From positions 620,001-684,000 of the forward strand of contig NZ_JAIVMG010000001.1 in the NCBI RefSeq assembly GCF_020177335.1: DNA of 64,000 nucleotides, given 5' to 3'. Positions 1 through 10,112 of the stretch are shown piece after piece. The translations under genes were made by a program, and so were the position numbers. The notes beneath the pieces were generated by a model. The model was not told where the DNA came from. It saw nothing but the letters and a program-made list of their open reading frames with translations, and ran no database searches. Position 1 is the first letter of the stretch. Every line of letters starts with the position of its first letter. Origin of the DNA: Stappia indica. GTDB lineage: Bacteria > Pseudomonadota > Alphaproteobacteria > Rhizobiales > Stappiaceae.

Positions 1-3000
1 CGGCATCGACACCATCGAGCCCGGCCTTGGTCACGTAGGTCAGGACACCGGCGGCATCGCGCAAGGCGGTGCCATAGTCCTCACGATAGCCGGTGCCATC
101 CCCGGCGGGGATCGACGCCAGCGCCGACTGGAACGCCTGCCGCGCGCGCTGCTTCTCGCCATAGCCAGCAAGAGCACCGCCCAACTGGGCCCGCGCCAGC
201 GCCGAACCGAAGTCGTTCAGCTTCACATCGGCGTAGTAGCGCAGGTCCCCGACCGAGGCACGGCCGGCCCGGGCCAGCACATTCAGCGCATAGGCAATGC
301 CCTCACCGCCATCGCGGAAGTCGGAGGCATAGGCGACCCGGTTCTCCAGATTGTCGAGCGCGCCGCTCAGGGCCTGCGCCGGGACGATGTGTCCCGTCTC
401 GCCGGCACGGATCAGGAAGTCGGTCACATAAGCGTCGAGCCAAGGATCCTGCGACCCATAGCTCGACCACAGGCCGAAGGCGCCGTTGGAGCTCTGATTG
501 GCGAGCACGGCGGCAATCGCCTTGTCGACACGGGCGGCGATCTCGTCGTCGCTCTTCAGACCGGCAGCGCTGGCCATCTCGTTGAGATAGAGCAGCGGCA
601 AGGCCCGGCTGGTGGTCTGCTCGGTGCAGCCGTAGGGGTAGCGATCGAGCGCGGCGAGAAGGCCGGGGATGTCGATCCGCGCAGCTCCCCCAGCCGCCAG
701 CGTCAGCGATGCGGTTTCCGGCTTCAGCCCGGACAGGCTGCCGCCATCGAGCGTCAGCGCCCCGCCCGGGGCCAGCGTGACGAAGGAGCGGCGGGTCACC
801 AGCGGCGTGTTGTCCCGGACGCCGAGCGCCAGGCGCTTTTCTGCTATTTCGCCCCCCGGTCCGCTGATCGTCAGGTGGAGCGAGGCATCGCCCGGGGTCC
901 CCCCGGCGCGCAGCGGCAGGCGCAGCGATTGCCGCTCGCCCTTGGCCAGCGTCAGGCCGCGCCCGCTGTCCGGCAGGTCCACCGACACCGGCCCGTCCAC
1001 ATCGACATGGATGCGGTAATCACCCGCGCCGCCATCCACATTGTCGATCTCGACGAGAAGGCGCGAAGCATCTCCCGGTGCGAGGAAGCGCGGCAGGGTC
1101 GCGGTCATCACCACCGGATCGCGCACGGTGACATCCCGTTCGCTGTGGCCAACGCCGCCGGCGCTCCAGGCCACCGCCATCAGCCGTAGCGTGCCGTTGA
1201 AGTCAGGCACGTCGAAGGACACGGTCGCCCGTCCCTCCGCATCCGTCTCGACGACACCGGAGAACAGCGCCACCGGCGCTTCCTGCGGCGGCGGTGCGGC
1301 AAGGGAAAGCCCCATGCCATCGCCGCCCGAGCGCACCCGGCCGAGCTCGCCGGCGGTGCGGTCGATCAACTGGCCGTAGTAGTCGCGAATTTCCGTCGCC
1401 AGACGCCGCTGGCCGAAATACCAGCCATCCGGGTCCGGCGTTTCGAAGCGGGTCAGGTTGAGAATGCCGACATCGACGGCGGCAAGGGTCAGATAGGCGG
1501 TCTCGCCCGCGCCCTGCCCGGCGATCCGGACATCCACATCAAGGGTGGTGCGCGGCAGCATCTGCTCCGGCGCCTCCAGCGAGACGGTGTGCACCCGCGC
1601 GCCCGGATCGACCTTCAGCCACTGCAGGCCAAGGGCCCGCGCCGGCATCCGCTTGGCGGCAATGTCCATCGGTCGCAACAAGGTCGCGGTGACATAGGCG
1701 CCAACGCCCCAGTCATCGGTCACGGTCAGCTCCACGTCGGCCTCACCGGCCTTGACCGGCAGCGCCCGCGTTTCGATCAGCTTCTCGTTGACCACATGGA
1801 CAAGGGCGACGCCATCGAAGCGCGGTTTCATCCGCAGCCGTGCGGTCTCACCCACCCGATAGGCCGGCTTGTCGAGACCGACGTCCAGCACATCCGGGGT
1901 TTCCGACGAGGCGGAGGACACATACCAGCCGGCGTTGAACTCGGTGCTGGTTGCCGCCGGCTCGGTGCCATCGCGCACCACCTCCAGACGATAGCGCCCC
2001 CAGTCCACCGGCAGCGACACCCGCTGCGGCCCATCGGCGCCAATGTCCAGCGTGCCGCTGGCAACCCGGCGCGAGGTGGTCACCGGCTCGTAGGACCAGC
2101 GCCCATCCGAGCGGTACCACTGATAGCGGGTGTCCAGCTTGGCCAGCGTCCAGGTGACCTCGCTCATGGCCACCCGCGCGCCCTCGCGGTCGATGGCGAT
2201 GACGTCGAATTCCGCCGGGCCGCCTTCCTCGACACCGCCATCGAAGGCCGGCTTGACGCCGATCCGCGCGCCATCGGGCAGAAGCGGCAACTCCAGCCCG
2301 CGCTCCACGTAGCGGCCACCGGCCTCGACAAGGCGGGTGACGATGCGGGCGGTGTATCCGGCCGTGGTCGGCTCCAGATCCGGCAGCGGCGGAACGAAGC
2401 TGCCCCGGCCCGCCTCATCGGTCACGCCGGCATCGGAAAGGATCGCCTGGTTGGGGAAGATCTGCTCGTCGGCCAGGCCAAAGACATAGCCCGGCCATGC
2501 TGCATTCTCCCGCGTCGGCGAGACAATCACCTCCCCTTCGATCCGCTGGCCGGAGGCCGGGGTGCCATAGAGAAACTTGGCGGTGAAGGAGACTTCCGGC
2601 GGATCGAGCGGATCAATCGCTTTCGCATCCGCTTCCAGCGTGAAATCGACGCGCTCCGGCTGGAAGTCCTCCACCAGGAAAGAGGTTTCCGAAAGGGCCG
2701 GTGCCTTCGGATCGGCATAGACGCGCAAGGTCCAGGTGCCCTGCTGCGCGCTGGCCGGCAGGGCCAGAGAATAGGCCCGGCCGCCTGCGCCCGCATCCTC
2801 GGTGACCGCGCGGCTGTGCTCGACGCCATCGGGCCGGGCAAAGACGAGCGTCAGCGGCAGATCGGCCCGCGCTCGCGCCCCCGGATCCCGGGCCATCGCA
2901 CCCACATGCACGCTTTCGCCGGGGCGATAGACACCGCGATCGGTCCAGGCGAAGACATCGACAGGACCGGGCGAGGCCCGTCCTTCCACGCCGCGATCGC

Positions 3001-4777
3001 TCAGATCGAAGGCCGGTTTGGTGAGATCGAGGAACGCATAATCCCCCGTCTTGGTTTCCACCGCGACAAGCGCCGGCGCCCGTCCACCCTTGCCGCGCGA
3101 CAAGCCGGCCGGGAAGCGGGCAATGCCTTCGCCGTCGCTGGTCGCCTCGCCCAGCACATCGTTGTTGACCGCAACGAGGCGCACGGTGGCCCCGGCGACC
3201 GCCTGCGCACTCGACAGGGCGCGCACCGACACCATGGTGCCGTCGCCGCCGGAATAGGCGCTGAGGCCGAGATCGGAGACGATGAACCACTGGGTCGCCC
3301 AGGGGCCCCAGCGGTTCGCCTGGTCGGTGGCGGCTCGTGCCACCATGGCGTAGATGCCGGGCTTCATGTCGAGGCCAATTTCCTCCAGCGGGACCGCCGT
3401 CGTCACGTCCTGATTGAGCCGCTGCGCCGTCTCCACGGTGCCGGACCAGACCTGCTCGCCGTATTCGTCGCGGATCTGATCGGCCTTGTAGCTGTCGAGT
3501 TGGGACAGCACGCGCCGGTCGCGCAGCGCCGAGGCCAGGCCGCGCTCGCCGATCCGGTAGATTTCCGTTTCCACCTCGCCGGTGTTGACCGACACGAGCG
3601 GGATGGTCGCCCCATCGCCCGCCGGCAGCACATAGGCCCGGCCAAGAAACCGCACCGCCGGGCTGCGGTCGCGCACGTAGACGGAGAGGTCGGCGGATTT
3701 CTCCAGCACCTCGCCGCTGGCGGAGGGCAGCCCCTGGCGCACGAGAATGCCGTAACGCTGACCGTGACGCACCCCGTCGACGCAGACCTGGGCGCCATCG
3801 CTTTCAACGGAGAACGGCCCCTCCCCGGTCGCCTTGACGAACGGTCCCATGTCGCGCGTGCGCGGCAACTCCTCGGAAAAGACCACGCAAACGCGCGGGC
3901 TCACCGCATCGGAATCGACCTGATGATCGAGGATGCGGAAGCCATGTTCCGCCACGAGCTGCTCATACCGGGAGCGCAGGTCGGCGCGGTCATCGAGAGC
4001 GAGCGCGGCACGCAGGGCCTTGATCGCCGGCTTGTAGAGCTGGCGCCGTTCCAGCGCCGAGGCGAGAAGATCATAGGCCTCGACCCGGTCCATGTCGGTG
4101 GCCGCCGCAAGATAGGCGTTGACCGCCGCCGCGCCACCATCCTGCATCACCTTGTTGCGCCGCCGCCAGTCATCCGGCTTCTGTCGCAACAACGACCGGG
4201 TCATGCCGGCCCACAGGCCGTAGTTTGTCGGCTCCAGCGCCAGCGACCGGCCAAAGGCCCGCTCTGCGGCTTCCGACTGCCCCTGCGCCAGAAGGCCGAA
4301 GGCGGAGGTGCCATCGCTCGCCGGGGTGAAGGCACGCGGGAGCTGGCGCGCATAGCGGCCGGCCTCGTCCATCAGGTTGCCCGGCAGGAAGGACAGATCG
4401 GCGCGGCGGGCATCCACCGTCGCCTCGTCCATCGCCTTGACCATCACGATACGCCCGGCAATCGCGCCCTTGAAGGCGTGCAATTCGCCGACGCTGGACT
4501 TGAGGAAGCACCAGCCGGCAGAGGTGTTGTAGGTCAGCGCCTGACAGCTCTTCTCGGCAACGCAGGCCGCCTTGCAGGCATCGAGATCGACATCCTTCAG
4601 CGTGCGCAGGTCCGAGCCGAAGTAATCCGCATTGTCGATGGTGACGATGCGCCGTTCCTCCGCCTGCCCAGCGCCCTGAAGAACGGCGAGCGACAAAAGC
4701 CCGGCACCGAACAGCACCCGGGAGATCCGGCCAATCCCCTTCGGCGCATGCGCCTTCGTCAGATTGTCTGCGCCCAT
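1..4777 (-). CDS. Alpha-2-macroglobulin family protein with N-terminal PAN/Apple domain (3' end off window)
   Basis: This is a bacterial alpha-2-macroglobulin, a large periplasmic protease-trapping protein, read for about 1592 codons before the left edge. Residues 1-39 look like a signal sequence. Residues 45-110 carry a PAN-like cysteine pattern (Cys68, Cys72, Cys78, Cys90). A long run of beta-rich macroglobulin repeats follows. The thioester motif CTEQ sits at about residues 1384-1387 (bases 617-628) in the context YPYGCTEQ, followed by helical thioester-domain sequence. The start at 4777 is preceded by GGGAG at suitable spacing; an ATG nine bases upstream is an alternative. In many proteobacteria the next gene is a PBP1C-type transglycosylase, which would lie off the window. 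The long open frames on the opposite strand here are shadows. Confidence 0.93.
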   Translation of the reverse strand, partial: MGADNLTKAHAPKGIGRISRVLFGAGLLSLAVLQGAGQAEERRIVTIDNADYFGSDLRTLKDVDLDACKAACVAEKSCQALTYNTSAGWCFLKSSVGELHAFKGAIAGRIVMVKAMDEATVDARRADLSFLPGNLMDEAGRYARQLPRAFTPASDGTSAFGLLAQGQSEAAERAFGRSLALEPTNYGLWAGMTRSLLRQKPDDWRRRNKVMQDGGAAAVNAYLAAATDMDRVEAYDLLASALERRQLYKPAIKALRAALALDDRADLRSRYEQLVAEHGFRILDHQVDSDAVSPRVCVVFSEELPRTRDMGPFVKATGEGPFSVESDGAQVCVDGVRHGQRYGILVRQGLPSASGEVLEKSADLSVYVRDRSPAVRFLGRAYVLPAGDGATIPLVSVNTGEVETEIYRIGERGLASALRDRRVLSQLDSYKADQIRDEYGEQVWSGTVETAQRLNQDVTTAVPLEEIGLDMKPGIYAMVARAATDQANRWGPWATQWFIVSDLGLSAYSGGDGTMVSVRALSSAQAVAGATVRLVAVNNDVLGEATSDGEGIARFPAGLSRGKGGRAPALVAVETKTGDYAFLDLTKPAFDLSDRGVEGRASPGPVDVFAWTDRGVYRPGESVHVGAMARDPGARARADLPLTLVFARPDGVEHSRAVTEDAGAGGRAYSLALPASAQQGTWTLRVYADPKAPALSETSFLVEDFQPERVDFTLEADAKAIDPLDPPEVSFTAKFLYGTPASGQRIEGEVIVSPTRENAAWPGYVFGLADEQIFPNQAILSDAGVTDEAGRGSFVPPLPDLEPTTAGYTARIVTRLVEAGGRYVERGLELPLLPDGARIGVKPAFDGGVEEGGPAEFDVIAIDREGARVAMSEVTWTLAKLDTRYQWYRSDGRWSYEPVTTSRRVASGTLDIGADGPQRVSLPVDWGRYRLEVVRDGTEPAATSTEFNAGWYVSSASSETPDVLDVGLDKPAYRVGETARLRMKPRFDGVALVHVVNEKLIETRALPVKAGEADVELTVTDDWGVGAYVTATLLRPMDIAAKRMPARALGLQWLKVDPGARVHTVSLEAPEQMLPRTTLDVDVRIAGQGAGETAYLTLAAVDVGILNLTRFETPDPDGWYFGQRRLATEIRDYYGQLIDRTAGELGRVRSGGDGMGLSLAAPPPQEAPVALFSGVVETDAEGRATVSFDVPDFNGTLRLMAVAWSAGGVGHSERDVTVRDPVVMTATLPRFLAPGDASRLLVEIDNVDGGAGDYRIHVDVDGPVSVDLPDSGRGLTLAKGERQSLRLPLRAGGTPGDASLHLTISGPGGEIAEKRLALGVRDNTPLVTRRSFVTLAPGGALTLDGGSLSGLKPETASLTLAAGGAARIDIPGLLAALDRYPYGCTEQTTSRALPLLYLNEMASAAGLKSDDEIAARVDKAIAAVLANQSSNGAFGLWSSYGSQDPWLDAYVTDFLIRAGETGHIVPAQALSGALDNLENRVAYASDFRDGGEGIAYALNVLARAGRASVGDLRYYADVKLNDFGSALARAQLGGALAGYGEKQRARQAFQSALASIPAGDGTGYREDYGTALRDAAGVLTYVTKAGLDGVDA

Positions 4778-4974
4778 GGCTCTCATCTCCCGTTCCCGTT
4801 TTTCGGCGCGTTCGGCTTTGCGCGCAACCGCCAATCGATATCCTGCCCCGAGGCAGGAGGAAAGAGGGCAAAGGCCTTGCCCCCTGTTTCCAACCGCGTC
4901 CGACACGCCCTGCGTTCGTCAAAGGGGACCACGCAATCGTGACAAGTCCAAGACCGGAACGGCCTTTCCCGCGA

Positions 4975-7900
4975 TCAGGCGCTCACCATGAGCCGTTCCC
5001 GCCGCCGGCGCTCCAGATCCCGGGCAACGGCCCGGGCGCGGATCGCCAGTTCCGGCGCACGGGCACGCGCTGCGTCACTGCCGCTGAGGGCCAGCCGCTC
5101 CACCTCTTCGGCCATTTCCGCCAGCGACAGCGCGCCAAAGGTCGCGGCGAGCGAGACCAGAACATGACTTGAAGCGCGAATACGGTCGAGATCCTGTTGC
5201 CCCTTGTCCAGCGCCTCCGCCTCCGCATCGAGATCGAGCACGCAGCGATGCACCACCGCATCGCGCACCTCTTCCGGCAGATCGGCAATCAGCTCGGCGA
5301 ACCGGTCGGCGTCGATCAACACGGGCGGCGAAGCCTCGGGCGGCGCGCTATCCGGCGCCCGGCCCACGGCCCGCCCCGCCAGCACCGCGCCCAGCGCGCG
5401 CCGGAGAACGGCCGAATCGACGGGTTTGGTCACAAAGGCATTCATGCCGGCGGCCATTGCCCGGTCGCGCTCCTCCACCAGGGCATGAGCGGTCAAGGCC
5501 ACCACCGGAATATCGGCAAAGGCGGCGCCACTGGCCCGCAGGCGCCTCGTGGCCTCGATCCCGTCCACCACCGGCATGGAAACATCCATCAGCACCGCGT
5601 CATAGGGAGCCTGCGCCAGCATCTCCAGGACCTCGGCCCCATTCGTGGCGGTCTCGAACCGACAGCCCCAGCGTTGCAGGAAAGCACCCGTCATCATCCG
5701 GTTGGTGGCATTGTCCTCCGCGAGCAGGATCCTCGCCCCGTCCAGCTCGCAAGGTCCTTCCGCATCCGCGTTCTGTTCGGTCCGGGGCAAGACATCGACC
5801 GTCCCACGGGCAAGGCCCAGGTCGAACCAGAAGCGCGTACCTTCACCGCTGCGCGAGGCAAAATCGATGCTCCCGCCCATCCCCTCGACCAGTTCCCGAC
5901 TGATGGCGAGACCCAGACCAACTCCCTCGCTGCGCGTCTCCCCTTGCGCCGGCAAGGTGGTAAAGCGTGCGAAGACGTTTTTCCTGTTCTTTTCAGCGAT
6001 CCCCGCGCCTGTATCGGCAACGGAGAACCGCAAGGCCACATGCTCCGTTTCTGTTGCCAGCGTCGGGATCGGGGCAAGCGCCAGCTCGATCCGGATCCTG
6101 CCCCGCGCCGTGTGCCGGACCGCATTGGCAACCAGATTGATCAGCACCTGGCGAATACGCCCCGCATCCCCCACAAGAACGGTTGGCACCTTGGTATCGA
6201 CCTGGGTCTCCAGGGTCAGACCCTTTTCTCCCACCCGAGCTGAAAACAGATCGCGAACATTTCCAATCAGGGCACGGGGGTCGAAGGGTGCATCGACAAA
6301 CTCCAGGCGTCGAGCCTCCAGGCGGGAAAAGTCGAGAATGTCATTGAGGATCTGCAACAGGGCAAGCGCCGATTCCCGCGCCGTTTCGATGTATTTCTTC
6401 TGCTCACCGTTGAGCCGTGTGTGCAGCAGGAGATCAAGCAGCCCAAGCACCGCATTGAGCGGGGTTCTGATCTCATGGCTCATCATGGTCAGGAAGTTGG
6501 CCTTCGCCTGGCTGGCCGCCTCGGCGCGCTGCCGCGCCTCGTCGAGCGCCAGGGTCTTGGCCCTCTCCTCGGTGATATCGCGCATGAAGCCGATGATCAC
6601 CCGCCCGCTGGCGCCGGTGACGTGGTTGAACGCCACCTCCATCAGGATTTCCGACCCGTCCTTGCGCAGCGCGATGACCTCGACCCGGTCGCCGATGAGC
6701 GTCGTCGGTTCCGCGTCTTGCAGGACCCGCATCTTGGTATCGAAGGCGGAGCGAAACCGTTCTGGCACCATAAGCTCCCGGACACGAAGCCCCATGACTT
6801 CGTCTTTCGCATATCCGAAGACCCGCTCCGCCGCCGGGTTGAACTCCCGGATCCGGCCGAACTCATCGATCACGATGATGGCGTCGAGCGCTGCCATGAC
6901 AACGGCGCCGAGCCGGCTTTCGCTCAGCCTCAGCGCCTCTTCCCGCCGTTTCAGCTCGGTGATGTCAATACGCAGGCCCACCGTCTGACCATCCGGGGTC
7001 TGGCGCTCATACACCCTCAGCCAGCGTCCATCACCCAGCCGCTGTTCGATCGGCTCCGCCGGCGGTTCCCGATGCAGGCGCACCTGTTCGGCGATCCATT
7101 TTTCCGGGTTGGAATCGAGATCCGCGTCGGCATATTGGCCCGCTTCCACGCCAACCTTTACGATATCCTCGAACCGGACGCCGGGCCGGATCGCATGGGC
7201 ACTGCGGGCATAGACGTCCCTGAACCGCTGATTGCACAGCAGCAGCCGATCTTCCGCGTCATAGACAACGAAGGCATCGGGCAGGAACTCAATAGCCTCG
7301 CGCAGGCGTGTCTGCGCCTCGCGAACCTTCGTTTCTGCAAGTTTGCTGGCGGACAGATCGCGTACAATGGCGACAAAACGGCAGCGGTCTCCCGTGCCTG
7401 CCTCCGAGAGCATCAGCTCCATCGGAAAGCGCTCGCCATTCTTGCGCACCCCGCGCACCTCGACCGGAACCTGCTCCTTCCGGGCGGCAAATTCGTGTAA
7501 CCGGGGCACCTCGGCCGCTCCGGCCCGCGCTCCCACGCCAGGGACCAGCCGCGCGAAGGGCTCGCCGACAATTTCCTCCACGCTATAGCCAAACATGCCG
7601 CGGGCCGCCGGATTGACGCTCTCCACCACCCCCATCTCGGAAATGGTCACAAGCGCCTCGCCCATGTTGTCGACGATGGCACGCAATCGAACATCGCGGT
7701 CATGCATCTCGGCCATTTCCTGAAGCCGATGCACCTCTTTCTCTGCCAGATGCTGGGATAAGCGCGCCTCATGCTGGCGCCGATAGTACACCCAGAACAG
7801 CAGGAAGAGCGCCGACAGAAGGACCATCGAAACAAGGACGCCGCCGATCTCCAGGACGAATTCCGGTTTACCCAATGACCCCGACAGCGGGGCCCGGGCC

Positions 7901-8385
7901 GCAATCAGACCGGCGACGCCCTCAGCCGACAGAACGGGAACGGCCTGTGTGCCTCCCACCGCCTCGGCGCGATCATGACACCCCCTGCAAGTGGCACCGG
8001 CCTCGAACGGCACCGCCGCGAACAGCACGGTCTCGCCGTTCAGGTCCACAGCGGTCCGGAAATCGCGCGCGCCCCCGTCAATGACCTCCCGCAGCGCATC
8101 CCCGACCGGCAAGCCTGCGTGCATCCCATCGCGCGCGCCCCCGGGGGGCACGAACAGGAACTCGGGGCGATCCGGGGCAGCGCTGGGCCCGGTGGAACGC
8201 ACCTGATGATAGGTGCCACTTTCCGCCACCAACGACAGCTGACCGGCAAGGACCTGCAGCGCTTCAGTTGTCCGGTCGTCGCCGACGTGCCGCGTCGCGA
8301 CGAACAGGATGACGACATCAAGGGCAAGAAGCGTGACGATCGGAACGAGCAACGACCGCAGCATTCCCGAAACGCGACCTTGCAT
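4975..8385 (-). CDS. Hybrid sensor histidine kinase with periplasmic haem-c motif, three PAS domains, receiver and Hpt-like tail
   Basis: An inner-membrane sensor kinase of 1136 aa. Transmembrane segments lie at about 9-30 and 176-200. The periplasmic loop between them contains CRGCH (Cys133, Cys136, His137), a c-type haem attachment motif, in a region resembling DUF3365/Tll0287-type sensors. Three PAS domains follow (about 232-350, 360-478 and 490-608). Then come HisKA with MSHEIRTPLNA (His637), HATPase_c with NLVANAVRH, DTGAGI and GVGLGLA, a receiver domain (LMDVSMPVVDG, TKPVD) and a C-terminal Hpt-like helical domain with SSHVLVSLAATFGAL. In that Hpt motif the usual lysine after the histidine is replaced. 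The ATG has GAGGG just upstream. It is divergent from the GST at 8605. The signal is unknown; redox, NO or another haem ligand is inferred. Confidence 0.93.
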   Translation of the reverse strand: MQGRVSGMLRSLLVPIVTLLALDVVILFVATRHVGDDRTTEALQVLAGQLSLVAESGTYHQVRSTGPSAAPDRPEFLFVPPGGARDGMHAGLPVGDALREVIDGGARDFRTAVDLNGETVLFAAVPFEAGATCRGCHDRAEAVGGTQAVPVLSAEGVAGLIAARAPLSGSLGKPEFVLEIGGVLVSMVLLSALFLLFWVYYRRQHEARLSQHLAEKEVHRLQEMAEMHDRDVRLRAIVDNMGEALVTISEMGVVESVNPAARGMFGYSVEEIVGEPFARLVPGVGARAGAAEVPRLHEFAARKEQVPVEVRGVRKNGERFPMELMLSEAGTGDRCRFVAIVRDLSASKLAETKVREAQTRLREAIEFLPDAFVVYDAEDRLLLCNQRFRDVYARSAHAIRPGVRFEDIVKVGVEAGQYADADLDSNPEKWIAEQVRLHREPPAEPIEQRLGDGRWLRVYERQTPDGQTVGLRIDITELKRREEALRLSESRLGAVVMAALDAIIVIDEFGRIREFNPAAERVFGYAKDEVMGLRVRELMVPERFRSAFDTKMRVLQDAEPTTLIGDRVEVIALRKDGSEILMEVAFNHVTGASGRVIIGFMRDITEERAKTLALDEARQRAEAASQAKANFLTMMSHEIRTPLNAVLGLLDLLLHTRLNGEQKKYIETARESALALLQILNDILDFSRLEARRLEFVDAPFDPRALIGNVRDLFSARVGEKGLTLETQVDTKVPTVLVGDAGRIRQVLINLVANAVRHTARGRIRIELALAPIPTLATETEHVALRFSVADTGAGIAEKNRKNVFARFTTLPAQGETRSEGVGLGLAISRELVEGMGGSIDFASRSGEGTRFWFDLGLARGTVDVLPRTEQNADAEGPCELDGARILLAEDNATNRMMTGAFLQRWGCRFETATNGAEVLEMLAQAPYDAVLMDVSMPVVDGIEATRRLRASGAAFADIPVVALTAHALVEERDRAMAAGMNAFVTKPVDSAVLRRALGAVLAGRAVGRAPDSAPPEASPPVLIDADRFAELIADLPEEVRDAVVHRCVLDLDAEAEALDKGQQDLDRIRASSHVLVSLAATFGALSLAEMAEEVERLALSGSDAARARAPELAIRARAVARDLERRRRERLMVSA

Positions 8386-8604
8386 GAAACCCTCTTGAAA
8401 ACGGATCGGCAGCGACTAGGTTGCAATCCCAACCATGAAACTGACACGGCATGGGTGCCCCCAGCTTATCGCAGTTTCGTCTTCCTGACACGCAAGGCGC
8501 GAACCTCCTCGTCCTTGCGTCCTTCCTCCTCTTGTCGCATGGCGCATGCCGGCCGGATGGGTCGCCAGTTCCCCATGCGAACAATCAGCCCAACCGAGGC
8601 CGCC

Positions 8605-9303
8605 ATGACCGCTCTTGCCCAGTTCCCGATCACCCAACGCTGGCCCGCCCGCCATCCGGATCGGATCCAGCTCTACACGCTCGGCACCCCGAACGGCCGG
8701 AAGGTGTCGGTGGCGCTCGAAGAGCTCGGTCTGGCCTATGAGGCGCACAAGGTGTCGTTCGAGACCAACGACCAGTTCACCGCCGAGTTCCTTTCGCTCA
8801 ACCCGAACAACAAGATCCCGGCGATCCTCGACCCGAACGGCCCCGAAGGCACGCCGCTGGCGCTGTTCGAAAGCGGGGCGATCCTCATCTATCTGGCGGA
8901 GAAGACCGGCAAGCTGCTGCCGGAGGCGCCCAATGCCCGCTACGAATGCCTGCAATGGCTGATGTGGCAGATGGGCGGGCTCGGCCCGATGTTCGGCCAG
9001 CTCGGGCATTTCCACAAATACGCGGCCGACAAGGTCTCCGATCCCTATCCCCGCGACCGATATCTCGGCGAGGCCAAGCGCCTGCTCGGTGTGCTCGAAC
9101 AGCGGCTTGACGGCCGGGCGCATATCATGGGCGATGCCTATACAATCGCCGATATCGCGATCTTCCCCTGGGTACAGACCTTGCGCGAGTCCTATGAGGC
9201 CGGCGAAATCACCGGGCTCGACGCCTTGCCGAACATCAATCGCTGGCTGAGTGCCTGCATGGCCCGTCCGGCGTCCGTGCGTGGCATGGCCCAGCCCGGA
9301 TAA
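8605..9303 (+). CDS. Glutathione S-transferase, Ure2p/YghU-like
   Basis: Cytosolic glutathione transferase of 232 aa. The N-terminal thioredoxin fold (about 20-105) has LYTLGTPNGRKVSVALEE and the SNAIL-type glutathione-contacting stretch ESGAILIYLAEKTGKLLP. The all-helical C-terminal domain follows, with YTIADIAIFPWV. The T-P-N-G signature and the FxxLNPNNKIPAI segment fit the Ure2p-like/nu class (YghU, YfcG), whose members often act as glutathione-dependent disulfide-bond reductases; the exact substrate cannot be told. The start at 8605 is chosen because the alignable domain begins soon after it; an in-frame ATG at 8575 is possible. It converges with another family member on the minus strand. 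Confidence 0.9.
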   Translation: MTALAQFPITQRWPARHPDRIQLYTLGTPNGRKVSVALEELGLAYEAHKVSFETNDQFTAEFLSLNPNNKIPAILDPNGPEGTPLALFESGAILIYLAEKTGKLLPEAPNARYECLQWLMWQMGGLGPMFGQLGHFHKYAADKVSDPYPRDRYLGEAKRLLGVLEQRLDGRAHIMGDAYTIADIAIFPWVQTLRESYEAGEITGLDALPNINRWLSACMARPASVRGMAQPG

Positions 9304-9369
9304 TCCGCGACACGCGCCCCCCCAGGCCAGGCCGCACGACGACACGTTGCATTGCGCGTTTCGTGCGGC

Positions 9370-10062
9370 CTATTCCGCACCGATCTCCGGGCCACTTTCC
9401 GGCTCGGTTTCCCGTGACAGGCCGCCCCGCTCACCAGGCATCGGCACCGGATTGGTCTTTTCCGGTACATCATAGCCCTTCTGCACGGCCGGACGGGCGG
9501 CCAGCGCCTCGTACCAGCGCCGCACATTCGGAAAGTCGTCCAGATCGATCCGCTGCCACTCGAAGCGGCTGACCCACGGCCAGATCGACACGTCGGCGAC
9601 TGAATACTCCCCCGCCACGAATTCGTGGTCGCGCAACTGACCGTCGAGTACCCGATACAGTCGCGCGGCCTCGCTGTGGTAGCGCTCTTCCGCGTAAGCC
9701 GCCTTGCCCGGGTTGAAATGCAGGAAGTGATGCGCCTGCCCCAGCATCGGGCCGAGCCCGCCCATCTGCCACATCAGCCACTCGATCACCCTCAGCCGCG
9801 CCGGACCGGACGGCGGCAAGAGCTTGCCGGTCTTCTCCGCCAGGTAAAGCAGGATCGCGCCGGACTCCATCAGGCTGACACCCGCTTCGCGATCGACAAT
9901 CGCCGGGATCTTGCTGTTGGGCGAGATCTGCACGAAGGCGGGACGGTGCTGCTCGCGGTTGCGAATGTCCACGGGGTAGACCGTGTAGTCCAGCCCGCAT
10001 TCTTCCAGCATGATGGACACCTTGCGCCCGTTCGGCGTGGACCAGGTGTACAGATCAATCAT
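9370..10062 (-). CDS. Glutathione S-transferase, YfcG/Ure2p-like
   Basis: A 230-aa glutathione transferase, clearly related to the one at 8605 but on the opposite strand. MIDLYTWSTPNGRKVSIML opens the thioredoxin fold, followed by SPNSKIPAIVD and MESGAILLYLAEKTGKLLP. The C-terminal domain has EWLMWQMGGLGPMLGQ and YSVADVSIWPWVSRF. It ends with a proline- and glutamate-rich tail (last ~25 residues) that the neighbour lacks. The two genes converge with 66 bp between stops. Its 5' side carries the 8-bp GC repeat at 10113-10157. The function is probably disulfide reductase or peroxidase-like glutathione chemistry, as for YfcG; this is family knowledge, not shown by the sequence. Confidence 0.9.
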   Translation of the reverse strand: MIDLYTWSTPNGRKVSIMLEECGLDYTVYPVDIRNREQHRPAFVQISPNSKIPAIVDREAGVSLMESGAILLYLAEKTGKLLPPSGPARLRVIEWLMWQMGGLGPMLGQAHHFLHFNPGKAAYAEERYHSEAARLYRVLDGQLRDHEFVAGEYSVADVSIWPWVSRFEWQRIDLDDFPNVRRWYEALAARPAVQKGYDVPEKTNPVPMPGERGGLSRETEPESGPEIGAE

Positions 10063-10112
10063 TCCGAACTCCCCGATTGTGTGTCGCCGTCGCGTTCTGC
10101 CGTCCGCCGGCC

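Noticed and set aside
1589..4942. An 1117-codon open frame on the plus strand
   Set aside because: It is the mirror of the alpha-2-macroglobulin gene. Its translation is rich in Arg, His and Gly with no domain, while the minus-strand frame gives a signal peptide, macroglobulin repeats and CTEQ.
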